Below, piece after piece: positions 24,843-32,843 of a DNA stretch of 64,000 nucleotides. Positions within the stretch are counted from its first letter, which is position 1. Each line of letters opens with the position of its first letter. The position numbers and the translations under genes are program-made. Source of the stretch: Nostoc sp. FACHB-973 (GTDB lineage: Bacteria; Cyanobacteriota; Cyanobacteriia; Cyanobacteriales; Nostocaceae); contig NZ_JACJSJ010000015.1 of assembly GCF_014698115.1 (NCBI RefSeq), positions 1 through 64,000 on the forward strand. Reading direction: 5' to 3'. Under the pieces are notes generated by a model, which had not been told where the DNA came from, searched no databases, and saw only the letters and a program-made list of their open reading frames with translations.

Positions 24843-26012
24843 CTAAAATTTAATTATGTAGTTACACACTAGACTTGGCTGAAGGTTGTTGTGAGATCCA
24901 CCGCCACCCTGAGAGGATATAGTAAGTCCTGTTGTAGCAGCGTTCAAGCTTAGATTAGTTTTTACACTAGACATCGCAACGCCAGTAGCTGTAGGGTAAA
25001 TACCTATACCAGTACTAACCAGACCAATTAAGGTTGTACCGTTGACGTTGGTGGTTCTATAAGTATTAGGCCCCTTGTCCTCGCCAGCAAAAGCGACATT
25101 GTTCTTAAGAAAGCCATCGGTAAGACCATCATCACCGCCGGAAGTCCATACATAAGCTGAGTGGCTATGTCCAGGGTCATAGACGCCGTGGCCGTGACCA
25201 GGATCGCTTAAACCATGTACGTGGGCGGTTTCATTAACACCGTGGTTGTGTCCAGGGTCAGAAACGCCGTGATTATGTAGAGGCATTTCAGACACTGTTA
25301 GGGTATGGGTTTCAGCACCAAACGTCTGTCCTAGCGATCGCAACGTTAATCCAGCGCCCTGCCCAGCTCCTACGCCAACCCGACCACGCTTATCAGGTAC
25401 GTTAAAGTTTGCACCAGAACCCCCGTGTGTATAACCTATTGCAGCAAACAAACCAGGATACGTAGACACAGGATAGCTAGCTCCATCCATCCAAAGCCAA
25501 CCTCCAGCAGGTAGTGTTGAGCCATAGAACTCCATACCCATTCCAGGCTGGAAACTAGCTGTAGCGGGTATTTGACTAGGTGTAACTCGGTCAACAATCT
25601 TATCTCGCAGGTCGGTAACAGCCCCAGCGGAGGTCACAAAAGCCATTGGGAAGGATTCGTTTGGCAGAGTAGCAGTAGCCTGAACAGATCCAACATTGTC
25701 TACGTAAATGAATCTCGTACTGCTTGCAGGTATTACAAGACTGCCGCTAGGTATGGAGACTACGACACCACTACCAAGGAGTACAGCTCCTCCGCTGTAG
25801 GAGAAGGTTTGACCACTCAGATAGCTAACTCGTAGTCTGTTATAAAAACTATAAAATCTGCTTTTTATCGCGTCTGGATCATCGGCGAGGTATGCATCAA
25901 CGACCTTAGGGCCATGACCGATCAGATCCTGACCATCAGGAATGGGCTCACCAATTTGATTGACGACTGATGCATACAAAACATCGCCGTCGTTGAGAAC
26001 GATTCTCGACAT
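24843..26012 (-). CDS. Tail collar domain receptor-binding protein
   Basis: 389 residues. The centre holds a phage collar domain (MEFYGSTLPAGGWLWMDGAS, GLFAAIGYTHGGSGANFNVP, DKRGRVGVGAG) as in T4 gp12 fibres. About residues 245-290 contain a run of HNHG, HVHG, HGHG and HSHS motifs spaced 10 residues apart, the arrangement that in gp12-type fibres binds metal ions along a trimer axis. First gene of the second receptor-binding module. Confidence 0.85.
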   Translation of the reverse strand: MSRIVLNDGDVLYASVVNQIGEPIPDGQDLIGHGPKVVDAYLADDPDAIKSRFYSFYNRLRVSYLSGQTFSYSGGAVLLGSGVVVSIPSGSLVIPASSTRFIYVDNVGSVQATATLPNESFPMAFVTSAGAVTDLRDKIVDRVTPSQIPATASFQPGMGMEFYGSTLPAGGWLWMDGASYPVSTYPGLFAAIGYTHGGSGANFNVPDKRGRVGVGAGQGAGLTLRSLGQTFGAETHTLTVSEMPLHNHGVSDPGHNHGVNETAHVHGLSDPGHGHGVYDPGHSHSAYVWTSGGDDGLTDGFLKNNVAFAGEDKGPNTYRTTNVNGTTLIGLVSTGIGIYPTATGVAMSSVKTNLSLNAATTGLTISSQGGGGSHNNLQPSLVCNYIIKF

Positions 26013-26120
26013 AGAAAAAATATTTGTGTCTATATAAATAGCTCCTGTCCGGAAAACAAGCTATTTAATCTAGTAAATTAATTAACTAGTATTTAGTTAG
26101 ATAGAGTTTGGATTAATTTT

Positions 26121-26246
26121 ATGACTTTTATGATTGCTTCAGTATCAGGACTAGCTGTTGTATGGATAGCTCACCAAATTCTCTTACTAAACGAAATTAT
26201 GACGAGTCGGAAGGCAAACAAGTCGGAGGGTAAACAGCAAAAATAG
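26121..26246 (+). CDS. Small single-span membrane protein
   Basis: A 41-residue frame: a hydrophobic stretch (MIASVSGLAVVWIAHQILLL, residues 4-23), then a charged Lys-rich tail ending KSEGKQQK. It is followed after 11 bp by a good terminator, which supports a real transcribed small gene. It is on the opposite strand to its neighbours. Possible lysis, spanin or superinfection membrane protein; function unknown. Confidence 0.5.
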   Translation: MTFMIASVSGLAVVWIAHQILLLNEIMTSRKANKSEGKQQK

Positions 26247-26257
26247 GTACAACAAGA

Positions 26258-26281
26258 GGGCTTCTAAAGCCCTTTTATTTT
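26258..26281 (+). terminator. Rho-independent terminator
   Basis: GGGCTT and AAGCCC form a stem with a short CTA loop followed by TTTTATTTT. It serves the small membrane-protein gene and may also act on the convergent AP2-domain gene. Confidence 0.75.
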
Positions 26282-26295
26282 GACCATTAAGACAC

Positions 26296-26700
26296 TTATA
26301 ACTCCTGTTTAGCCAAATACTCATCACGGGCAACTATAGCAGCTTCTAGGGTTTTGTAGAGACCTAGATAAAAACGTTTGCCAGAGTGAGTAATCTGAAC
26401 ACTGAAACGGTTCTTGCTCCCCCTATAGATATACTTATCATACTTGGGGGTTTTTCTGTTATTACTGCGAGAAGGAGCTTCTATTTGAGGTTTGAGGGTC
26501 GTAAAATTATTAAAGCGGTTATGTCCTCTGAGCCTGACAGACGCCTGATCAAAAGCTATAGCAGCATCAATTTCCTCAGCGAAGAGACCTAAATAGATCC
26601 TCCTGCGCCGAAAGGTAATAACACTCTCCCAAGCTTGGAGTCTAACGTTGTAGTAAACCCCTTTGAAAATGCTCTTGCGTTTGTATTTTGTGCGAGACAT
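26296..26700 (-). CDS. Tandem AP2-domain DNA-binding protein
   Basis: 134 residues with two AP2-type domains: the first about 12-66 (KGVYYNVRLQAWESVI, RRIYLGLFAEEIDAAIAFDQ), the second about 92-132 (YRGSKNRFSVQITHSGKRFY, LGLYKTLEAAIVARDEY). Each has the three-strand/one-helix pattern with YLG and a helix rich in Ala. Phage and cyanobacterial AP2 domains are usually fused to HNH homing nucleases; no HNH part is present here, so it may be a transcription factor or a nuclease remnant. It is a single gene between terminators. Confidence 0.85.
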   Translation of the reverse strand: MSRTKYKRKSIFKGVYYNVRLQAWESVITFRRRRIYLGLFAEEIDAAIAFDQASVRLRGHNRFNNFTTLKPQIEAPSRSNNRKTPKYDKYIYRGSKNRFSVQITHSGKRFYLGLYKTLEAAIVARDEYLAKQEL

Positions 26701-26876
26701 AAAAAAATATATAGAATCAAAACCTCAAGACAATATTAATAAGCATCCAACTGATATTTAATACCAAGGGCAGAAGTTATCACACTATATGCTGAAGACT
26801 ACTGTACATTTGTTGAGGCGGAGTATATGTGCCAACACAAATATAGCAATAGTTCTGGGCGTTATTTTCCATCCTA

Positions 26877-26908
26877 TAAAATAGGAGTCTGAAAAAAGAC
26901 TCCTATGT
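26877..26908 (-). terminator. Hairpin terminator
   Basis: ATAGGAGTCT and AGACTCCTAT form a 10-bp stem with a 6-nt A-rich loop; on the minus strand it is followed by TTTTATAG. It ends the transcript of the 102-residue gene upstream (26988-27296). Confidence 0.7.
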
Positions 26909-26987
26909 TTAATATTTAGGCTCAGAAGCTACCAAAGTGTTTCTTCATTATGTTCAGGAAGTTATTCTGTCTCTTGCTTGTTAGTTA

Positions 26988-27296
26988 CTACGGCACTTTG
27001 TTAAAATTGTATGAGTTATTCTTTTCCCTTGTAAGAGGAAAAATAGTTCCTTTAGCGTGCTCAGGATCAGTAGATTCCAAGATATGTAGTTTGCTTATAA
27101 AATATTCGTTACCATCAGAGGAAATTTCCTTTACTATTGCCGTAAAGCGCAACTTTTCTTCCTCAGCTTTTTGAGCTCCACTTAGAGTATTCATGTGCAC
27201 GTATAAAAACCTTCCATCAATCGTGTCACCTTCTCGGATTGGCTCACCACTGTGGTCTATAACTATGTTGTCTGGCTGTTTTTGCGAATCTGACAA
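26988..27296 (-). CDS. Hypothetical prophage protein
   Basis: 102-residue acidic protein, unrecognised, with a beta-rich middle (EPIREGDTIDGRFLYVHMN). It sits between a terminator and the second copy of the structured repeat, divergent from the plus-strand early genes, and may be an early modulator. Confidence 0.5.
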   Translation of the reverse strand: MSDSQKQPDNIVIDHSGEPIREGDTIDGRFLYVHMNTLSGAQKAEEEKLRFTAIVKEISSDGNEYFISKLHILESTDPEHAKGTIFPLTREKNNSYNFNKVP

Positions 27297-27405
27297 TTTT
27301 AGTTGATGTTTAACTGCTTGCTATCATAAACTATATTGCACCATTTTATCAAGCCGTTGTGGTAACTTCACTCATCAAGCTTTGATCTGGAGAGCGGTTC
27401 ATTAC

Positions 27406-27581
27406 CTAAGTACAGAGATTGAACTTTTAATTTGATCGTGGGGAGTCCCTCATATCCCCAATATGGAACATTGAAGCTGAAAGTACTGTGGTTGAAGGAT
27501 TTTGCACCCCCACCGTCCCCCATCTTTTTCAGAAAACAGGTGGTACGGTGGGGTTAAATTATTGAGAAATAAAATCAATAA
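27406..27581 (-). repeat. Three-hairpin prophage repeat, copy 2 (inverted)
   Basis: Read on the minus strand it matches copy 1 over 170 bp: hairpin 1 at 27559-27581 (TTATTGA/TCAATAA), hairpin 2 with CCCCACCGT/ACGGTGGGG and hairpin 3 with TGGGG/CCCCA near 27436-27460. The interior of hairpin 2 is the reverse complement of that in copy 1. Placed between divergent transcription units in a 380-bp gene-free stretch; nothing else is seen there. Confidence 0.85.
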
Positions 27582-27676
27582 AGATAAAATCTATTAATGT
27601 AATTTATACAACTCAGTACAATAAAACAAAGCTATTTAATTTACTAAATAGATTTGGTATAATTTTGATACAAACT

Positions 27677-27868
27677 ATGGCTAATTTTATGACCGAAACT
27701 ACTAAGTTAGATACCTCTAAACCAGTTAACAAAAGAAGCATTAGAACTGCTTGTTCTGATGACATAGATAACGTTCTCACATATGATGGTGAAGACTATT
27801 TTCTTCCAGAGGACGAGGAGGAGTGGGATGGTCTTGATTGGGAGGTTCACCTCATGAATTTAGAATAA
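27677..27868 (+). CDS. Small acidic prophage protein
   Basis: 63 residues from ATG at 27677 (an upstream TTG is less likely). The C-terminal half is highly acidic (YFLPEDEEEWDGLDWEVHL). Small acidic early proteins in phages often act as anti-host or anti-repressor factors, but nothing specific is recognisable. A terminator follows, so it forms a single-gene unit. Confidence 0.55.
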   Translation: MANFMTETTKLDTSKPVNKRSIRTACSDDIDNVLTYDGEDYFLPEDEEEWDGLDWEVHLMNLE

Positions 27869-27895
27869 GATATTGTCAAACTAGAACAGTTAAAG

Positions 27896-27928
27896 CCCCT
27901 ACGATTGAAGATGTCTTAGGGGTTTTTT
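27896..27928 (+). terminator. Rho-independent terminator
   Basis: CCCCTA (27896-27901) pairs with TAGGGG (27917-27922), followed by six T. It ends the small acidic gene. Confidence 0.7.
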
Positions 27929-28026
27929 AGTGTCACTAAGAACTATAGATAATACTCTATGATTAAGTGATTTATCATAAGAAAATAATTTAAAAAATAG
28001 GTATTTCAAGTCGATTTTTATTTGAT

Positions 28027-28039
28027 TAGGCTCTTAGTA
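28027..28039 (+). promoter_or_regulatory. Shared 13-bp motif upstream of the antirepressor gene
   Basis: TAGGCTCTTAGTA lies 25 bp before the start codon and is repeated exactly at 29983-29995, 23 bp before the DNA polymerase start. The common sequence and distance suggest a shared prophage promoter or operator. Confidence 0.5.
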
Positions 28040-28064
28040 TAGATGCGCTGGAGAATGTATTTTT

Positions 28065-28853
28065 ATGTCGGTGATAACTATCCAAACAATTGGTTCAAAT
28101 TTAGTAGTAGACTCTAGACTTATCGCTGCTGAGCTTGGTATTGAGCATAGAGCCTTGAAGCAGCTTGTTAGAACCTATCAGGTTGACTTTGAAGAGTTTG
28201 GTAACCTCAACATTTCAAATGTCGGGGTATTTGGTACTGCTTCTTATGAGACTTTCTACTATCTAAATGAAGACCAATCTTACCTAGTTCTAACATTTGT
28301 TAAGAATACTGCTGAAGCTAGGCTAGCTAAACTCAATTTGGTTAAAGCATTCAAGGCAGCACGAGAAGCTTTAGTTGAGTCTAACCAATCAAGGTTACCT
28401 CGAAACTATAAAGAGGCTCTCATTGCCCTTGTAGAGGCTGAGGAAGTGAAAGAAAGATTAACTCTCAAGAATGCCGAACAGATACAACAACTTCAGGAGC
28501 AAGAAGAGATCATTCTAGACCTGCTACCTGGTGCTGAAGCCTCCGTAGTACTGCTTGGAATTGACAAGGACGTTGACCTTGGAACCGCTGCCAAACTGTT
28601 AGCTATTCCTGGAGTTGGTCGCAACAAGTTGTATGAGATTCTTCGCAAGGGAAACATCATAATGCCCTACAAAAATGAACCCTATCAGCACTACATTGTC
28701 CAAGGATATTTTAGTACCAGAGAATCTGTTTCCCCCGATGGTAGGTTCCTATCAATCCAGACGCTGGTCACTCAAAAAGGCTTGCAATGGCTCATCAAAC
28801 GCCTTGAGACTGCGGGTTATAAATCCTCTAAACTGGCTGAAACAGCAGCGTAA
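28065..28853 (+). CDS. Rha-type antirepressor with KilAC domain
   Basis: 262 residues: an N-terminal pRha domain (VVDSRLIAAELGIEHRALKQ, residues 14-33; YYLNEDQSYLVLTFVKNT), a coiled linker (about 115-155) and a C-terminal KilAC domain (AAKLLAIPGVGRNKLYEILR, with the terminal QTLVTQKGLQWLIKRL). Phage antirepressors of this build relieve repression by binding repressor or DNA. It is first in a plus-strand early run with the 49-residue RHH and the 121-residue genes. Confidence 0.88.
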   Translation: MSVITIQTIGSNLVVDSRLIAAELGIEHRALKQLVRTYQVDFEEFGNLNISNVGVFGTASYETFYYLNEDQSYLVLTFVKNTAEARLAKLNLVKAFKAAREALVESNQSRLPRNYKEALIALVEAEEVKERLTLKNAEQIQQLQEQEEIILDLLPGAEASVVLLGIDKDVDLGTAAKLLAIPGVGRNKLYEILRKGNIIMPYKNEPYQHYIVQGYFSTRESVSPDGRFLSIQTLVTQKGLQWLIKRLETAGYKSSKLAETAA

Positions 28854-28938
28854 CTAACTCTTAAAATAGAGTCTAAATTACTAAATTATCTTACTTTTTA
28901 TAACATAAATCACAAAATCACTAAGGAGAAACTAAATC

Positions 28939-29088
28939 ATGTCTGTTAAACGATTAAAACCAAAACGTACTGTTACAATTAGCGATCGCGCTTGGAATGA
29001 GCTTAGAGCCATTGCTGATGCCAACGGACTATCAATCTCAGCCCTATTAGAGTGCATCGGGCAGGGTTTTATCACGCTAAATTTATAG
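28939..29088 (+). CDS. Ribbon-helix-helix DNA-binding protein
   Basis: 49 residues, preceded by AAGGAGAA as ribosome binding site 8 nt before the ATG. The sequence KPKRTVTISDRAWNELRAIA, then DANGLSISALLECIGQG, has the strand-helix-helix pattern of CopG/Arc repressors. Likely a small early regulator of the prophage. Confidence 0.75.
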   Translation: MSVKRLKPKRTVTISDRAWNELRAIADANGLSISALLECIGQGFITLNL

Positions 29089-29096
29089 TTTTTGTT

Positions 29097-29129
29097 AACA
29101 CCTTTGACATTTGATTTCTCAAAGGTGTT
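29097..29129. repeat. 11-bp perfect hairpin between early genes
   Basis: AACACCTTTGA and TCAAAGGTGTT flank an 11-nt loop. It lies 9 bp after the RHH stop and 30 bp before the next ATG. It may be a terminator, an attenuator, or an operator for the RHH protein; the following bases ATTCTAT are not a strong T-run. Confidence 0.55.
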
Positions 29130-29159
29130 ATTCTATAAATAACCTTTTTGGTCTTGAAA

Positions 29160-29525
29160 ATGTCTACTTTAGAAAGTTTTAATGTTGACGAGTTCGAGTT
29201 CTTTACAGATTCTGAAACAGGCGAATGTTTTACTTCCGCTAGAGGATATAGCCGACTTAGTGGGGTTAATTTATCAATTATATCAAAGCGTGTTGGTGGA
29301 GATAAATTAATTGGTTTAGATCAGATAGCGGATTGGCTAGCTAAGGATAATCCTGTTATAGCCCGTGAACTTCTTAAAGCAGGAATTAAATCCTGTATGC
29401 AAACATTAGGAGGGCAGTTGGTTCATAGCGCGAGTTATGAAGAAGCTATAGAATTAATGCTCTCGCATAGGGCGCGAGTTAAACTCTTAGAATCACGCGT
29501 TCGGGAACTTGAGGAAAGCAAATAG
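29160..29525 (+). CDS. Prophage protein with KilA-N-like N-terminus
   Basis: 121 residues from ATG 29160 (a TTG 12 nt earlier is in frame). The start (EFEFFTDSETGECFTSARGY, then SRLSGVNLSIISKRV) recalls the small Bro/KilA-type phage domain that follows GECFTSARG motifs in cyanophage proteins, and the C-terminus is a short coiled coil (ARVKLLESRVRELEES). Probably a DNA-binding regulator; the assignment is tentative. Confidence 0.55.
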   Translation: MSTLESFNVDEFEFFTDSETGECFTSARGYSRLSGVNLSIISKRVGGDKLIGLDQIADWLAKDNPVIARELLKAGIKSCMQTLGGQLVHSASYEEAIELMLSHRARVKLLESRVRELEESK

Positions 29526-29550
29526 ATAATTATTAGTAAAATCTAGAAAT

Positions 29551-29587
29551 AAACCCCTTGTGGTAGCTCTTTCCACAAGGGGTTTTT
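29551..29587. terminator. Bidirectional terminator
   Basis: AACCCCTTGTGG and CCACAAGGGGTT form a 12-bp perfect stem with a 9-nt loop, flanked by A and T runs. It lies between the convergent 121-residue gene and the XRE gene and suits both strands. Confidence 0.85.
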
Positions 29588-29797
29588 CTAATCATCACTA
29601 AGCTCTAGAAGTTGTCCAATCTCTACCAGGTCAAAGTATTTACACAGCGCCACAATGCTCTTAGAGTCAAAGCGGTCTAGATGACCTCTGAAGTACTTAC
29701 CAACGGTTCCAGGGGCTAGTCCAGTGCCGTCTACAACGTCCCTCTGGCTTAAGTTTCTCGCCTTCATCAGGGCTGGTAGCTTTGAGATTACCTTCAT
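29588..29797 (-). CDS. XRE/Cro-type regulator
   Basis: 69 residues forming a single helix-turn-helix domain (LMKARNLSQRDVVDGTGLAP, then GTVGKYFRGHLDRF). Short Cro/CI-like proteins control the lysogenic switch. It is divergent from the DNA polymerase gene, with direct repeats in the 221-bp gap, and so may control that promoter. Confidence 0.85.
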   Translation of the reverse strand: MKVISKLPALMKARNLSQRDVVDGTGLAPGTVGKYFRGHLDRFDSKSIVALCKYFDLVEIGQLLELSDD

Positions 29798-29903
29798 AAG
29801 ATTAATCCTTTATATAAGTGTCTGGGAGAATTATATCATGTCTACAAGTCAACTAACTAATATTTCTTGCTATGATATTAAAAAGTAGCTATTTCAACTC
29901 ACA

Positions 29904-29995
29904 TGTACGTTCAGTAGACTCAAAGTAAGAGCCTAAGAAAAACAAATAAAAAGTTACTCTTTCTTTTGGTTTGTACGTTCAGTAGGCTCTTAGTA
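29904..29995 (+). promoter_or_regulatory. Direct repeats and promoter upstream of the DNA polymerase
   Basis: TGTACGTTCAGTAGRCTC occurs at 29904-29921 and 29972-29989, 68 bp apart. The second copy runs into TAGGCTCTTAGTA (29983-29995), also found before the antirepressor gene. TTGTAC (29971-29976) and TAGGAT (29994-29999), 17 bp apart, are a possible -35/-10 pair. Likely operators of the XRE or RHH regulator. Confidence 0.55.
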
Positions 29996-30018
29996 GGATA
30001 TTAGTTTGGAATAGAAAG

Positions 30019-32748
30019 ATGACTGATTTATTGATTGCTACGGATTCAGAATGGCACGCTCCAGATAAAAGTTGGTTAGCAACAACTTTCTCTTCGAGAA
30101 GTGAAATTACAGGTCAGAAAAAGAGATTCTGTTTTATAGATGCAAATGTGTCTGAAGCTGCCAAGGAAATTATAAAGGAATACTGCACCACCAATGACGT
30201 GTATTTAGAGTTTTGTCAGATGACTGATGACCTCAACCTGCTTAGCAAAGTAATTCCTTTAGCTGATGATAGTTGTGGACATAAGGATATAGACTTGCTA
30301 ATGTTTTATAGCGCGAAGGATTTAGAATTTGCGTTCGGTTGGAACTTTATTAGTGAAGTATACAAGTCAGGGGGTATCAAGCAAAAAAGAAATATTAAGA
30401 CTCAACCCGCGATTAATCTAGAGGCTGGCGGATCGGAATATAATGTTAACGTTAAGGACTTAAAAGGATGGTCAGGCGGCGGTCTTAAAAAGCTAGCCGA
30501 TGCGGTGGGGGTAGTTATGCAGGCTAAGAGCGATATGGATGAATACAAAACCACTATGCGTGATGGTCTAGAGGCTCTTCCAGTGCTATTTATGAGCTAC
30601 TCCCTGAGTGATTCAGACGATCTTATTAGAATCTACGATGAGTTTGCCAAACTTATTTTCTGGGTTCAACATGACGTTGTAGGTATTCCGAGTGTTGACT
30701 GCTATCTGTTGGAGAGTCTCCCAGGCACAACTGGCGCGATCGTGGCTGGAACACTCAAGAAATGGATTTATTCAACTGGTGACAAAAATCTAATCGAGTT
30801 CTGCTTTCGCAAGCTTGGGTTTCTAAAAGAGTCCTCTAAGAATTACAAGAATGACCTCGACTGCTTTCTACAAATAGTTAAGAATTACAATAGCAGATAT
30901 GATATTTTAGCAGACCTTAAAACATCTAATAAAAATTCTGACCTAAATAAGTTTTTCAAAGCTAGGTTCAAGAGCACGGGTCTTTCACAAGGAGGAGTAA
31001 ATCACTTTGCTAGGTTAATAGATGATAGCGCGGCTCTTAATGCGATCGTTCAAGGTGGTCGATGTGTTAACGAACGCCCCACGGAATACACCGTTCACTT
31101 CGGCGCTGATATCGATCTAGAGAGTTGTTACGGTTCTGCGCTGAGGCAGTTCATATATCCTATAGGGTTGCCCACTGTTTGGGGCTTGCGACCTAACCAA
31201 AAACGCATATCCCTTAAACAGTGGCTCTCTAAGCACGAAAGCGATTTAGAAGACAACCTGTGGACTGTTACTCTCTGTGGCAATCTAAATTTCAGTCAAG
31301 ATTTGATTTTTAGTAAGCTTACTACGACAGAATCTATTAACCGAGCTGTTTTTGGTGCTGGTTGGGACAAGAAAGATTTTACCAATCCGGATCGAGATGA
31401 TGACATATCTCACATCCCAGGTCATTTTGGTCTGATCCGCAAGCAAATACAGAATGGTATTCTAACAAGCGATGTGCTTAAAGTAATTAGATCTGTTGCT
31501 TCTAACTCTGAGCTGAACCAGTTCATGAATCTAGAGGTTGCGGCTGCTCTGGCATACCTAAAGAGCGATCGCGTTGATAGTATAGATGCTTGGATTGACC
31601 GCGTGATATCTGACAAGGGCACGTTTGAGAATGTCGAAGGCAAGAGCGGTCACAGCCGCGATACCCGCACTAGAAGCTGGGTAGGTCTTCCACTTGAGGG
31701 ATTCATTGGTCGCCTTGTAACAGAGCGCGGTCGGCTGAAGAAAATAGCTAAGCAGGAGGGTATCTCTACAGAAGAAAAAATATTAGCCAGTGCTAAACAA
31801 GAGGCTCTAAAATTATTTGTGAACACGACCTATGGTGTCCTAGCAAGTCCATACTTTCCCGTTGGAAACACTGTTGTGGCGAACAATATCACAGCCAGAG
31901 CACGAGTTGGTGCATGGATGCTAAATAAAGCACTCCACACTCGCCAGAGCATAACCGATGGAGGCTTCTACAGCGTCCTCGAAGTACCTATTCTAAAGCC
32001 TAATGCTAAATTGCCTGGTCTAGACCTTTTAAGTGATAACACTCGATGGCTAGATTCTAAAAACTACACCAGAGTGCTAAAACCTTTAGGCGGTAGAGAT
32101 TGGAAGCCAATTTACGCAGGCATCACAGAAAAGAGTCACATGACCCACCTAGCTGCTGAGTTAGACTCTCTGGCGATGGAGCAGATTAACAGCTTCTGGG
32201 GTCGATATGGGTTGGAACTCCCTTTTGAAATAAGCCATAAAGCAGACCACACCTTCCACAAAGCTAGCTACGTAAACAAAGCCCACTATCACTTCCTGCC
32301 TCTAGTAGGTGAAGGTATATTTAAGATCCGGGGTGCTAGGAATTATACAGAAGATAATTTACGTAGACACCCAACCTTTGACCTACTTATAAATTTGGCA
32401 GATGGTCTAGAGGAATTTCCACAGGTGTTAGAATATAATCACAAATCCTTGCTGAAAATAGGTAAGTGGACTACCGCACAACAGAGTAATGGCTATGAGA
32501 ACGTTAAGGGTTTGAGACCAGGTGATGAACTAGTTGAAACACGAACTGCTAGATATAACAACACACACATGTTCTGTGATACGGTAGCAGACTTCTTAAA
32601 GAGGTCTGAGCGCAAGACTTTCGTTAGAGGTGAGAAGGTGCAGTGGTTCGAGCGTTATGCAGAGCGGGGTTTCAGTAAGGTTCATGCGATGATGCTCATG
32701 GACAGTTTGCAATTAGGTAAAAATACTAAAAGTTCTAAAAATGCTTAG
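30019..32748 (+). CDS. Family B DNA polymerase
   Basis: 909 residues. Exo I motif TDSE (Asp9, Glu11) at the N-terminus; polymerase motif A DLESCYGS with Asp366; motif B KLFVNTTYG with Lys598, Asn602 and Tyr605-Gly606; motif C variant ITDGG with Asp647, where DTDS is usual. The spacing resembles protein-primed and related PolBs, but no terminal protein gene is recognised. Nostoc phages A-1(L) and N-1 carry a PolB gene with relatives on cyanobacterial plasmids, so this may be the same lineage. It would allow element-specific replication. Single-gene unit ending at a strong terminator. Confidence 0.88.
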   Translation: MTDLLIATDSEWHAPDKSWLATTFSSRSEITGQKKRFCFIDANVSEAAKEIIKEYCTTNDVYLEFCQMTDDLNLLSKVIPLADDSCGHKDIDLLMFYSAKDLEFAFGWNFISEVYKSGGIKQKRNIKTQPAINLEAGGSEYNVNVKDLKGWSGGGLKKLADAVGVVMQAKSDMDEYKTTMRDGLEALPVLFMSYSLSDSDDLIRIYDEFAKLIFWVQHDVVGIPSVDCYLLESLPGTTGAIVAGTLKKWIYSTGDKNLIEFCFRKLGFLKESSKNYKNDLDCFLQIVKNYNSRYDILADLKTSNKNSDLNKFFKARFKSTGLSQGGVNHFARLIDDSAALNAIVQGGRCVNERPTEYTVHFGADIDLESCYGSALRQFIYPIGLPTVWGLRPNQKRISLKQWLSKHESDLEDNLWTVTLCGNLNFSQDLIFSKLTTTESINRAVFGAGWDKKDFTNPDRDDDISHIPGHFGLIRKQIQNGILTSDVLKVIRSVASNSELNQFMNLEVAAALAYLKSDRVDSIDAWIDRVISDKGTFENVEGKSGHSRDTRTRSWVGLPLEGFIGRLVTERGRLKKIAKQEGISTEEKILASAKQEALKLFVNTTYGVLASPYFPVGNTVVANNITARARVGAWMLNKALHTRQSITDGGFYSVLEVPILKPNAKLPGLDLLSDNTRWLDSKNYTRVLKPLGGRDWKPIYAGITEKSHMTHLAAELDSLAMEQINSFWGRYGLELPFEISHKADHTFHKASYVNKAHYHFLPLVGEGIFKIRGARNYTEDNLRRHPTFDLLINLADGLEEFPQVLEYNHKSLLKIGKWTTAQQSNGYENVKGLRPGDELVETRTARYNNTHMFCDTVADFLKRSERKTFVRGEKVQWFERYAERGFSKVHAMMLMDSLQLGKNTKSSKNA

Positions 32749-32790
32749 ATTCTAAGACTAATTAAATTATTAATACTATTACATTAAAAA

Positions 32791-32826
32791 ATACCCCACT
32801 ATCTAGCTAAAGATAGTGGGGTATTT
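32791..32826 (+). terminator. Strong terminator after the polymerase gene
   Basis: ATACCCCACTATCT and AGATAGTGGGGTAT form a 14-bp perfect stem with a 6-nt loop and a following TTT, preceded by an A-run for the other strand. Confidence 0.85.
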
Positions 32827-32843
32827 AACTTTAATATAAAATC

